Shown one piece after another: positions 36,335-44,250 of a stretch of DNA of 64,000 nt. Position numbers and translations under genes: made by a program. Positions within the stretch are counted from its first letter, which is position 1, and each line of letters begins with the position of its first letter. The stretch covers positions 3,101,917 to 3,165,916 of the forward strand of contig NZ_CP012600.1 in assembly GCF_001278705.1 (NCBI RefSeq). The letters run 5' to 3'. Source of the DNA: Bacillus gobiensis (GTDB taxonomy: Bacteria; Bacillota; Bacilli; Bacillales; Bacillaceae). Below the pieces are notes generated by a model. That model was not told the origin of the DNA, searched no databases, and saw only the letters and a program-made list of their open reading frames with translations.

Positions 36335-36511
36335 AGCTCCAATTGCCGTACTTCCATAAGAAAGTTTTAGACCACACTTCTAAAAAGTGGGTGCTCGCAG
36401 AAACGTTCCTGTCGTCCTCTCATAATGGAGGCATGACATTCCGGCTTCGATTTAAAACTCCCTATTACAGCTTAAAGGTTAAAACTTAATTATCGTACGC
36501 ACATTGTAGCT
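36335..36511 (-). ncRNA. Structured element, copy 2 (candidate RNA; strand inferred)
   Basis: Same core as copy 1, offset by 249 bases. The closing stem pairs AGCT, CAAT, TGC, GTAC, GTTTTA and ACC between arms. Relative to copy 1 both arms have changed together (GTAT/ATAC to GTAC/GTAC, TTT/AAA to AAT/ATT), so pairing is kept although sequence differs. It lies 44 bases beyond the nnrD stop on that gene's downstream side. Confidence 0.45.
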
Positions 36512-36554
36512 CACCTATCGTATTGTAACAAATCTGCACAAGAATTCAAGGGAA

Positions 36555-37388
36555 TTATTCTTCAAATTGTTTCCATACTTCTGGGAGCACATCTGTCAGC
36601 TGATGGGCTAGCATTGTATGGTTGGATCTGTTTTCTGTCCACTTTGCAGCACATGCACCGTGAAGATAGACTGCGTTCAAAACAGCTGTTTTCGGATTAC
36701 TATGGCAGCAAAGCATGCCAAGCAGCATTCCTGTTAATGTATCCCCAGTTCCTCCTTTGGCGAGCGCCGCGTTTCCTGTTGGATTTTTTCTACAATTTCC
36801 ATCGGGGAACGCAATCACGGTTTCTTCTCCTTTTAGTACAATCGTGACACCTAGCTTTTTTGCCCAATACGTGACAGAGCCGACTCGGTCTTGTTGCAGC
36901 TCTTTGATTTCCATACCGGTGATGCGGGAAAACTCGCCGGGATGAGGCGTTAAAACAATCGGAGCTTTCCGCTTTGGATAGGAACGTTCAGACAGCGCTC
37001 CAGCATCAAGTACCAGCGGCTGATTTCCTTTTAATAGCAATTCAATCGCCTTATTTACAGTTTCTGAAGCTTCAAGCCCAGGGCCAATAGCAATCGCCTG
37101 GTAGCCTTCCTCTGCTGTATCTTCTGTTACGTTAGCCCATCCATCCCGCCAATAGGTCGCTTCAGGCAGCACAGGAACAATTAACGGGATCACACTGGCA
37201 GATGTTCCGATCACGAGCTTCCCGAGTCCGCTTCTCATCGCTCCAAGTCCGGCAAGCAGAGCAGCACCTGGCATATCATCGCTTCCAGCCAGGAGAAGAG
37301 CAGTGCCGTAAGTTCCTTTATGACCTTTTGCATCCCTTATCGGCAAAGTCGCTTTTACATCATCTTCTGTCCAATACTTTGGTTCCAA
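36555..37388 (-). CDS. nnrD: ADP-dependent NAD(P)H-hydrate dehydratase
   Basis: 277 residues from a TTG with GGAGGTG upstream. Motifs: KGTYGTALLLAGSDDMPGAALLAGLGAMRSG at residues 22-55, IGPGL, VLDAGAL, the LTPHPGEFSRI substrate segment and the catalytic GGTGDTLTGML near residue 220. It repairs hydrated NADH/NADPH with ADP. Stand-alone C-terminal domain, like B. subtilis YxkO; no fused NnrE epimerase. Followed by the structured elements. Confidence 0.92.
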   Translation of the reverse strand: MEPKYWTEDDVKATLPIRDAKGHKGTYGTALLLAGSDDMPGAALLAGLGAMRSGLGKLVIGTSASVIPLIVPVLPEATYWRDGWANVTEDTAEEGYQAIAIGPGLEASETVNKAIELLLKGNQPLVLDAGALSERSYPKRKAPIVLTPHPGEFSRITGMEIKELQQDRVGSVTYWAKKLGVTIVLKGEETVIAFPDGNCRKNPTGNAALAKGGTGDTLTGMLLGMLCCHSNPKTAVLNAVYLHGACAAKWTENRSNHTMLAHQLTDVLPEVWKQFEE

Positions 37389-37442
37389 CTGTACACCTCC
37401 AACACACCATTCTATTTAAAATATACCGAAAAACGGAGCCTC

Positions 37443-38654
37443 TTAAACCTTCACCTGATTTGATTGCTCCGGCAGCATCCTTCTCTTACGCCTTAATTCC
37501 GGTACCTTCAAATGAGTGACCCCTCGCCACAGCCATTCGAATAACCCCATTTTAAAATGCTTCAGCCACCAGACGCTGATTATCAGCTGCACGGCATAAC
37601 AAGCAAAGGCTAAGCATATCCCTGCGAGAACTCCTATTCTGCCATATAAACCTAAGCCGTAACCATAAAAGATGGTCGTCATAATGACACTTTGCATCAG
37701 GTAATTTGATAAGGAAAGACGTCCGAGTGCGCCGAATGGCTTTAGCATCTTCTTCCATGCTCTTGATTGCGCCAATAGTACAATAGAAGTAATATAAAAA
37801 ACAGTTAATGCCAGCGGTCCGATTCCCTCGCTCAGCATATATACAATCGGTTCATCCCAGATGAGTGTAAGTGATTTTAGCGAAAAGCCGAGAAATAAGG
37901 AAAGCCAAAAAGCTTTTTTGATCCCTTTCAAATGATTTTCCGGCTTATGCAGCCACCGTTTTTTTGCAACATACAAACCAAGCAAAAATGGCGGAAATGA
38001 AAAAAACGGCATTATAATCAACATGACGACGAGAAGCCCGGTGTCATTGAAAATTGGCGGAAGGTCATTTACACGATGGTCAACGATTTCTTGATAGCTT
38101 CCATATTGCATAATCTGCTGGGATTGTTCTAAAAAGTTTTTCATCTCTTGGTCCGGTGCTTCAGGTGCTCCTCCATATGTCAGAAGGGTTGATAAAGCCA
38201 TAAATATGATAAACCAGACCAATAACGTTTTTGGCTTCCTGTTTAAAAAGAGAAAGAGTAAAATTAGACCGATCACACTGTAGCTTAATAAAATATCTCC
38301 ATCCCAAATATAGGTGCCGTGTAGATAGCCTACGATTCCCAAAAATAAAAATCTGCGAAAAAAAACCCTTCGAAATTTAGAATTTCCTTTTTGGTTCATA
38401 TGATCCTTCATAATGACCATTCCGAACGCAAACAAAAAAGCAAATAAGGGCATAAAGCTGTGTACTGCGAAAATATTGGTCCATTCAAAGGCTGCCCGAT
38501 CATACCAATTTAATGGCCTAAAGGTTAAATCCTCCCACATTCCATACTGAAACAGCAGCATGTTCGCAAGCAGGATACCTAATAATGCAAAGCCTCTTGC
38601 CTGATCTAGCCAAACAATTCGGTTATTAATGTCTAACGATTTATATTCGCTCAC
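37443..38654 (-). CDS. DUF418-family membrane protein (YeiB/YxaH-like)
   Basis: 403 residues with about ten membrane helices. Family features: NNRIVWLDQARGFALLGILLANML at the start, MPLFAFLFAFGMVI, FLGIVGYLHGTYIWDGDILLSYSVIGLI, and the C-terminal DUF418 part LGRLSLSNYLMQSVIMTTIFYGYGLGLYG. These proteins are acyltransferase-3-like in layout; their function is not established. A GGAGA site precedes the start. Divergent from the TetR-SMR operon. Confidence 0.85.
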   Translation of the reverse strand: MSEYKSLDINNRIVWLDQARGFALLGILLANMLLFQYGMWEDLTFRPLNWYDRAAFEWTNIFAVHSFMPLFAFLFAFGMVIMKDHMNQKGNSKFRRVFFRRFLFLGIVGYLHGTYIWDGDILLSYSVIGLILLFLFLNRKPKTLLVWFIIFMALSTLLTYGGAPEAPDQEMKNFLEQSQQIMQYGSYQEIVDHRVNDLPPIFNDTGLLVVMLIIMPFFSFPPFLLGLYVAKKRWLHKPENHLKGIKKAFWLSLFLGFSLKSLTLIWDEPIVYMLSEGIGPLALTVFYITSIVLLAQSRAWKKMLKPFGALGRLSLSNYLMQSVIMTTIFYGYGLGLYGRIGVLAGICLAFACYAVQLIISVWWLKHFKMGLFEWLWRGVTHLKVPELRRKRRMLPEQSNQVKV

Positions 38655-38776
38655 TGTTTGTGTCTCTCCTTATTCCTATGAATAAGCCCACTATATCAAG
38701 CTGAGCTTAATTAAAAAGAATGCCCGGCTTAAATTAAGTTAAATTTTACATATAATATAACAAATTGTTTAATATT

Positions 38777-38785
38777 TGCTATAAT
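38777..38785 (+). promoter_or_regulatory. Extended -10 promoter of the TetR-SMR operon
   Basis: TTGCTATAAT contains TG-N-TATAAT, an extended -10 element. Transcription would start at about 38792, inside the left arm of the palindrome next to it. No good -35 is present, which extended -10 promoters tolerate. Confidence 0.6.
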
Positions 38786-38787
38786 CA

Positions 38788-38821
38788 TTTTGGTACTAAT
38801 GAAAATAAATAAGTACCAAAA
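38788..38821. promoter_or_regulatory. Operator of the TetR repressor
   Basis: TTTTGGTACT and AGTACCAAAA form a perfect 10-bp inverted repeat with a 14-base spacer, covering the predicted transcription start. Its place directly upstream of a tetR gene indicates autoregulation. Confidence 0.75.
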
Positions 38822-38843
38822 GTTCAAGGAGGCGGAAGACAAA

Positions 38844-39410
38844 TTGAAAAATAGAATTGTTGATGAGACGATCCATCTCATTCACAAAAAAGGGATTTCT
38901 TTTACAATCAGTGATTTAGCGAGCCGTCTGTCTGTAAGCAGGCGGACGATATACGAGCATTTTTCCTCAAAGGATGAAATTGTCGAGGAAGTCATCAACC
39001 GGTTCATTTATCAAATCCAAGCTAAGGAACAGGAAATTGCTTGTCACGCACAATTAAATTCATTGGAGAAGATTAAACTGATTCTCACCTATGTTCCAGA
39101 GGATTTTCAGCTGATGGACCCGCAATTGATATCTAATATAAAAAAATCACACTACAATCAATGGGTAAAGCTTGATCGTTTTATTAAAGAAGAATGGTCT
39201 GAGGTTCTTTTCTTGCTGGAGAAAGGGATAGAAGAAGGAAAAATCAAGCGAGTGAACCCAGAGCTGTTTATTCAAATGTATCTAAGCGGAATAAACAAGA
39301 TATTTGATTCAAAATTTATCCTTGGAAATCAATTATCCATTCAAAGCGCTCTGAACGAAATGATCGATATTCTGCTAAACGGCATTTCTATGAAAGGAGA
39401 AGAGAAATGA
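38844..39410 (+). CDS. TetR-family repressor (YvaF-like)
   Basis: 188 residues from a TTG at 38844, preferred because AAGGAGG lies upstream and the upstream ATG at 38799 lies inside the operator. HTH: FTISDLASRLSVSRRTIYEHFSSKDEIVEEV. The C-terminal part is a helical ligand domain. Its stop overlaps the start of the SMR gene (ATGA). B. subtilis has the same trio (yvaF-yvaE-yvaD), so it likely represses the efflux genes until a drug or cation binds. Confidence 0.85.
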   Translation: MKNRIVDETIHLIHKKGISFTISDLASRLSVSRRTIYEHFSSKDEIVEEVINRFIYQIQAKEQEIACHAQLNSLEKIKLILTYVPEDFQLMDPQLISNIKKSHYNQWVKLDRFIKEEWSEVLFLLEKGIEEGKIKRVNPELFIQMYLSGINKIFDSKFILGNQLSIQSALNEMIDILLNGISMKGEEK

Positions 39411-39730
39411 ACTGGTTCTATTTGTTATTAGCAATTTTACTTGAAGTCGCAGGGACAGCGTCTATGAAGTTTTCAGACGGGTTAACGAAAATCGTTCCCT
39501 CTATTCTCATGGTTCCTTTTTATGCTGCAAGCTTTACATTTCTTGCTTTTTCATTAAAAAGCCTCGATGTTTCAGTGGCCTATGCGATCTGGTCGGGAAT
39601 GGGAATCATCCTTATCACAATCATTGGCTTTTTTTACTTCGGGGAGCAATTGAGCGGTTTAAAAATCATCGCTATTCTGTTAATTGTGACCGGAGTTGTT
39701 ATATTAAACTTTACTGGAGAGGCTCACTAA
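39407..39730 (+). CDS. Small multidrug resistance (SMR) efflux protein, YvaE-like
   Basis: 107 residues, four membrane helices. The essential membrane Glu lies in LLLAILLEVAGTASMKFSDG near residue 13, and the helix-3/4 signatures AYAIWSGMGIILITIIGFFYFGEQLS are intact. SMR proteins exchange protons for quaternary ammonium or other organic cations. A single SMR gene with no paired subunit suggests a homodimer, or pairing with the next gene product. Confidence 0.9.
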   Translation: MNWFYLLLAILLEVAGTASMKFSDGLTKIVPSILMVPFYAASFTFLAFSLKSLDVSVAYAIWSGMGIILITIIGFFYFGEQLSGLKIIAILLIVTGVVILNFTGEAH

Positions 39731-39731
39731 A

Positions 39732-40151
39732 ATGGAAAGGCTAAAATACTTTTTTCTTGTGACAGACATTGGATTTTTGCTTTACTGGACAATCACATTT
39801 TTCGGATGGATTCCGGAAGAATATTTGTTTAAGGATTATCACAATCCGATTTTAGTCTCATGGAACTGGTCCTTTCTTCCGCTCGATTTACTCGTATCTG
39901 CAACAGGTTTTTTAAGCCTGTATTTCTATGCAAGAAAAAATCCACTTTGGCGCAGCTATGCGTTAATTTCTTTAGTACTGACCTTTTGCGCAGGACTTCA
40001 GGCGATTGCTTTTTGGACCATACGTCTGGACTTTGATTGGTCCTGGTGGCTCGTTAATCTTTACCTTCTTGTCTATCCTTGTTTTTTTATTAAATCGGTT
40101 ATGGTTAAGAGGACGAATGGTATGGACGACGCCTCAACTCTCAAATTATAA
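39732..40151 (+). CDS. DUF5360 membrane protein, YvaD-like
   Basis: 139 residues with four membrane helices: residues 5-25, 45-67, 75-98 and 105-125. Aromatic-rich wording (FLLYWTITFFGWIPEEYLFKDYHNPILVSWNWSF) is that of YvaD/DUF5360. It begins 1 base after the SMR stop, the same neighbour as in B. subtilis, so a role in the same efflux system is plausible though unproven. Confidence 0.8.
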   Translation: MERLKYFFLVTDIGFLLYWTITFFGWIPEEYLFKDYHNPILVSWNWSFLPLDLLVSATGFLSLYFYARKNPLWRSYALISLVLTFCAGLQAIAFWTIRLDFDWSWWLVNLYLLVYPCFFIKSVMVKRTNGMDDASTLKL

Positions 40152-40181
40152 AGTATTTATAAACATTCAAATTCCCAATGG

Positions 40182-40514
40182 ATGGAGGTTCGCGCTGATC
40201 ATTTAGGATCGTCCTTTCTTCCCGGCGGTACACAGCAAATGGCTGAAAGCCTCTCCTGTATTGCCTTGCGCCAAGACGAGGCCATAGCTAAATCCATGGA
40301 ATACAGCATAGCTGTTAATGAGAAGAAAAAAAGTTCATCAAATTCTCTTGAACGGGAGGAGTGGTGGCTCTTTCGAATACTGGAATTTCAATTTATGCCG
40401 CATCCGCCCATGTACTGGAGAGTACAAGCGTTAAAACGTAATCACACAGGCTGGAGTAAAAAAATAGTCCGGCGCTGGATGATTGACCGCATGAAGGAAT
40501 CTTGGATTAGGTAA
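40182..40514 (+). CDS. Hypothetical protein, doubtful
   Basis: A 110-residue frame (MEVRADHLGSSFLPGGTQQMAES to WMIDRMKESWIR) starting 30 bases after the YvaD-like gene. It has no recognised family; TGGAGG overlaps its ATG rather than preceding it. The tryptophan-rich C-terminal half looks protein-like, but a remnant or chance frame is as likely. Confidence 0.25.
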   Translation: MEVRADHLGSSFLPGGTQQMAESLSCIALRQDEAIAKSMEYSIAVNEKKKSSSNSLEREEWWLFRILEFQFMPHPPMYWRVQALKRNHTGWSKKIVRRWMIDRMKESWIR

Positions 40515-40605
40515 TAGGAAATAAATAAATGAAGCTATTGGAATAGCTTCTAAAAAAAGATAATATAAAATAGTAGAAAAAGATTATTATAGGAGGAACA
40601 AACTA

Positions 40606-41034
40606 GTGAAACGTACAGCTGAAATTACATTGGGTATAATCGGAGCTGTCTGCTCAGGGATTATGTTACTTTTTGGGGTTTTATTACTCTCATTAAATGG
40701 AAATGCAGATTTCCAGCAAGGATTGGAGGATGTTGCTGCAGAAGATCCAACCTTAAACCCGGGTGATACTGATATGATGGCGGCAATGATAAGCAGCGGA
40801 GGATGGGCGTTTACAATTGCAGCTCTCATCGGGCTGATTCTCGGATTGATTGCTGTATTCAATATTAAAGGGAATAAAAAGCCGAAATTGGCTGGCATTT
40901 TATACATTGCAGGCGCGGTTTTAACGGGACTCATTTCTTTCGGATTCGGATTTTTGCCCGCCATTCTTTACCTTATTGCCGGCATTATGAGCTTAGTAAG
41001 AAAACCGAAAGCTTATACTGATATCACTGGGTAA
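40606..41034 (+). CDS. DUF4064-family membrane protein
   Basis: 142 residues from a GTG with TAGGAGG upstream. Helices at residues 5-27, 66-86, 95-117 and 120-132. An outer loop carries NADFQQGLEDVAAEDPTLNPGDTDMM, a pattern of DUF4064 proteins of Firmicutes. Function unknown. A second small membrane gene follows 30 bases later. Confidence 0.75.
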   Translation: MKRTAEITLGIIGAVCSGIMLLFGVLLLSLNGNADFQQGLEDVAAEDPTLNPGDTDMMAAMISSGGWAFTIAALIGLILGLIAVFNIKGNKKPKLAGILYIAGAVLTGLISFGFGFLPAILYLIAGIMSLVRKPKAYTDITG

Positions 41035-41064
41035 GCAGGCAGATCTCAAAGGGGAGCGGAAAAA

Positions 41065-41271
41065 ATGAACGTTATCCATTGGTATGATTTTTTAACCCCA
41101 ACCACGCCAATGGCTTCGATAACATTCGGGCTGGTGTTTACTTTACTCGCTACTATAATTATAGGATTTCAATTTAAAAGCATGCGAGTGGCAGTATTCA
41201 TATTCGTTATTTGTCTGATCGTTACCTTTGGGGGAACTGCTTTTCTCAATTTTATTGGTTATTACGGATAA
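41065..41271 (+). CDS. Small membrane protein, two TM helices
   Basis: 68 residues with helices at 18-36 and 42-64 and a short periplasm-like N-terminus (MNVIHWYDFLTPTTPM). AAAGGGGAG precedes the ATG, and a strong terminator follows the stop. Probably co-transcribed with the DUF4064 gene. No family recognised. Confidence 0.65.
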   Translation: MNVIHWYDFLTPTTPMASITFGLVFTLLATIIIGFQFKSMRVAVFIFVICLIVTFGGTAFLNFIGYYG

Positions 41272-41272
41272 C

Positions 41273-41321
41273 AAAAAAGGGACTCGGGAGAAGCAAGTAT
41301 GCTTTCCCGATTCCCTTTTTA
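41273..41321. terminator. Bidirectional terminator
   Basis: AAAAAGGGA..TCGGGA pairs with TCCCGA..TCCCTTTTT with A- and T-runs on both sides; it serves the small membrane gene and the convergent EIIC-like gene. Confidence 0.85.
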
Positions 41322-41325
41322 TATG

Positions 41326-42339
41326 CTATCGAACTTCCATGTGCAAGTCGCCGGATTTCACTAATCCAGCTTTCTTTAAAAGGAAATAAAGCGAAAGAGT
41401 GATAATAACCGGCAAGACCATTCCAATACCTACATAAATCATGATTCCGGTGATTCCTTGATTTGCTAATATATTCAGTGGTGCAATCAATGAATTTAAT
41501 CCCAGACCAGCAAGCTCGTATGATACTTGAAAATTAAAAACGAGCGTTGCGATCGGAGCACAAATGACAGCTGCGACAAACGGCGGCACGACAAGAATCG
41601 GCCGTTTAATTAAGTTCGGAAATTGAACCTTTGGCGTAACGATCGACTGCGCCAAAAACCCGCCCAAGTCATTTTGGCGGATTGACATTGCTGTAAAGCC
41701 GACAAACTGAACGGTACAACCAATTAATGCAGCTGCACTAGAAACAGGATCCATCTGTAAAGCAATAGCCAAGGCAGCAGATGACGCAGGTGTCATTAGC
41801 AATATGCTCCAAACCAAAGATATGACCATTGAAGAGACAAGCGGAGATCCGTTTACTGATGTTGCAATCGATCCGCTAATCCATTGCAGAAGCGGCGTAG
41901 TTATTGCAGCAAGTACGACTCCGCTTAATCCTCCTACAAAAATTGCTGCAACTGGTATCGCCATCATATCTAGCTTCGTACGGCCAGTCAGTCGTTTTCC
42001 AACCCAGGTTGCAATAACGGCTGCAAGCACCGCACTAACCGGCTGTCCGGGAACAATCGTCATTGCGCCATCGACAAGTTTAATCGAATTTCCCCCAATT
42101 GAACTACACGCTATTGCACTGAAAATTACCAACGTGTTTCCTCCAAGTACATGTGCAATCCCTGCTCCAATAGCCGGTCCTAACAAGACTTTTGTGACTC
42201 CGCCAATTATTAATAATGCCTCAAAACCTGTAAGCTTGCCAAAGGTTTCGAAAAGCAGACCAATTCCAAGAGTAACCAACACTGCGTTTGCAATGGCGGC
42301 TGATGCTTTATACATTCGTTCGACTACGTAATTCTTCAT
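41326..42339 (-). CDS. PTS EIIC type-2 / PfoR-like membrane protein
   Basis: 337 residues with about nine membrane helices and repeated glycine-rich turns (GVTKVLLGPAIGAGIAHVLGGNTLVIFSAIACSSIGGNSI, FVGFTAMSIRQNDLGGFLAQS). Wording matches the PTS_EIIC_2 family, including PfoR from Clostridium, with no EIIA or EIIB part. GAGGAG precedes the ATG. A structured leader with a terminator hairpin directly upstream suggests control by attenuation. Transport substrate unknown. Confidence 0.75.
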   Translation of the reverse strand: MKNYVVERMYKASAAIANAVLVTLGIGLLFETFGKLTGFEALLIIGGVTKVLLGPAIGAGIAHVLGGNTLVIFSAIACSSIGGNSIKLVDGAMTIVPGQPVSAVLAAVIATWVGKRLTGRTKLDMMAIPVAAIFVGGLSGVVLAAITTPLLQWISGSIATSVNGSPLVSSMVISLVWSILLMTPASSAALAIALQMDPVSSAAALIGCTVQFVGFTAMSIRQNDLGGFLAQSIVTPKVQFPNLIKRPILVVPPFVAAVICAPIATLVFNFQVSYELAGLGLNSLIAPLNILANQGITGIMIYVGIGMVLPVIITLSLYFLLKKAGLVKSGDLHMEVR

Positions 42340-42382
42340 CTCGTAAGCTCCTCTAACTAAATTAATTTATATGACTGCAAAT

Positions 42383-42500
42383 AAAAAACCCGTCCTTTTC
42401 GGATGGGCGCTTCTCACATGTATGCTTGAGCGCCTGGTTTAGTAACCATAAACAGGACTCAAACAATTCCATTTTAAGAATGGCTTTGTTTCAGTCCGCT
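42383..42500 (-). promoter_or_regulatory. Structured leader with attenuator (candidate riboswitch)
   Basis: Read on the minus strand: hairpin 1 pairs GGACT, AAACAA, CCATT with AATGG, TTGTTT, AGTCC around symmetric internal loops. Hairpin 2 is CCTGTTTA..TAAACCAGG, and hairpin 3 is GGCGCTC..GAGAAGCGCC. Finally GGATGGG/CCCGTCC followed by TTTTTT forms a terminator 45 bases before the EIIC-like start. Hairpin 3 and the terminator share two to three G residues, so they compete. No known riboswitch class is recognised. Confidence 0.55.
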
Positions 42501-42787
42501 CAGCATAATATGAGAATAATAGAAAAATTTGTATAAGTGCAGGTATTCATTTCAGAATGTCTCCTCTCTTTGCTATGTAGATATCCTATACTAGTATTTT
42601 CAATTTGTAAATAATAATTTTACAATTTTGAATTTAAAGCGTATTTAAAAATATGGAAATTGCTCCGCAACACAGGCTGCTCTAAGCTTATCAGGAATAA
42701 GACAGGCTTCCCATTGCCTCTCTCTTAAACTTATTCCATTATTTCCACTCTTTGTTACAATAATAAAAGGAGAAGGGAGGAAAGAAT

Positions 42788-43235
42788 TTGAAAGAAAAAG
42801 AACCTTCGTATAAAGAAATGGCGATCGGAGAAAAATTGATTGTCATTGGCGGTATAGGCATTATTATCATTGTCTCGTTAGCAATATTGTCTGGAGTTAC
42901 TTTTTTTTGGCATCACCGGAGTTTTTCGTATTTTTGGTGTCACTTATGATTCTTATACATCCATTCTACTTTTCATATTGTTTACCTATCTTGTAGGAAT
43001 TCCGACAGAACTCATCTTAAGCAAAGCTTTAATTCTAGTGATCAAAAGCTATATTTCCCTTCCCGGCAGTCTTATTACGTTTTTAGTAGAGTGCTTTTGT
43101 AATTGGATGGTGTTTTCGATCGTCGATTCATTCATGACTAGTATAGATATTCCTTTAGAAATAGAATTACTGTGAGCCATCTTATTTTCACTGGTTGAGC
43201 TTGCAGCCGATGTGAAAAAACGGACCGGCGCTTAA
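42788..43235 (+). pseudogene. YrvL-family regulatory membrane protein, frameshifted and truncated
   Basis: TTG start with GGAGAAGGGAGG upstream. The frame runs ...LAILSGVTFF and leaves the correct frame at a T8 tract (42901-42908). With seven T residues the protein continues GITGVFRIFGVTYDSYTSILLFILFTYLVGIPTELILSKAL and matches YrvL. A second lesion, TGA after IPLEIELL, precedes AILFSLVELAADVKKR. Several membrane helices are present. YrvL-type proteins include the negative regulator of SigO in B. subtilis; no sigO-like gene is in this window. Confidence 0.7.
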
Positions 43236-43314
43236 TAAAGTACCGAATATTCGTCATCGTTCATTCAATTTGCAAATATAATTTAAAAAGTCATTTTTAT
43301 TCGGGAAGGAATGG

Positions 43315-44244
43315 ATGCTTATGGCCATCCGGCCCCCAATTTTACGACGAGGCGACACTGTGGGAATTGTAACGTTAGGGAGTCCGTTGGGTGAAGCAGA
43401 GATTAATGCGCGGATACAGTTTTTAAGAAACATAGGGTTTCAAGTTATTTTGGGCAACAATGTCTATGCCAGTAACGGGTATTTGGCAGGTACAGATGAA
43501 GAGCGTGCCGCAGATTTGATGAGAATGTTTGAAAATAATCAAGTCAAAATGATTCTTCCTACAAGAGGCGGCGTGGGTGTAGCGGGAATTCTTCCTTACT
43601 TGAATTTCCAAACCATTCAAAGCAACCCGAAAATCGTGACTGGCTACAGTGATATCACCGTCTTGTTAAATGCACTGCATCAATTCGCGAATTTACTCTC
43701 CTTCCAAAGTCTTCTGCTTATTGATTTCACGCCGGAAACTCCCGCCTATAATTTTAACCAGTTTTTTTCGTCGACGTCTGTGTTTTCGTGGATGAGGCAG
43801 ATCCAAAATCCACCGGATATTCAATTAGTAAGCAGAGTTCAAGGCAACGTGACAGGAACGCTTGTCGGCGGCAATATAGCCTCATTTGTCGGCACACTTG
43901 GAACGCCTTTTGAAACCGATACTAGGGGGAAAATTATAGTTCTTGAAGAAACACATGAACCGATAAATACCGTTTTTCGGTATATGAACCATTTAAAGAT
44001 GGCTGGAAAATTTAATGATTGCATCGGCATCATTATGGGGGAATGCACGAACTGCCAGGCTGCATACGGCAAAACTTACGAGGATTTGATCAACGAATTC
44101 GTTGTCCCCCTCGGAAAACCGCTAATGACAAACCTGGCAACGGCACACGGCTATTATAAAGCTGCTGTTCCTATAGGCGCGATGGTAAATATGAATACCT
44201 TCAATAACACATTAACAGTTCTTGAACCGACAGTAAGTGCTTAA
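43315..44244 (+). CDS. LD-carboxypeptidase (peptidase S66, LdcA/MccF-like)
   Basis: 309 residues. Catalytic Ser lies in VTGYSDITVLLNAL near residue 110, Glu in IVLEETHEP near residue 216, and His in TAHGYYKAAVPIGA near residue 285; substrate loop TRGGVGVAGILPYL. S66 enzymes cleave the L-to-D bond of muropeptides in the cytoplasm or, in MccF, inactivate microcin C-type nucleotides. Solitary gene with its own GGAAGG site, ending 6 bases from the convergent LysR gene. Peptidoglycan recycling is the likelier role. Confidence 0.88.
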   Translation: MLMAIRPPILRRGDTVGIVTLGSPLGEAEINARIQFLRNIGFQVILGNNVYASNGYLAGTDEERAADLMRMFENNQVKMILPTRGGVGVAGILPYLNFQTIQSNPKIVTGYSDITVLLNALHQFANLLSFQSLLLIDFTPETPAYNFNQFFSSTSVFSWMRQIQNPPDIQLVSRVQGNVTGTLVGGNIASFVGTLGTPFETDTRGKIIVLEETHEPINTVFRYMNHLKMAGKFNDCIGIIMGECTNCQAAYGKTYEDLINEFVVPLGKPLMTNLATAHGYYKAAVPIGAMVNMNTFNNTLTVLEPTVSA

Positions 44245-44250
44245 GCATGC

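Noticed and set aside
36085..36511. Remnant of an insertion sequence
   Set aside because: No transposase coding was found in or around the repeats, and the arms differ in a compensatory manner; a MITE remains possible but an IS is not supported.
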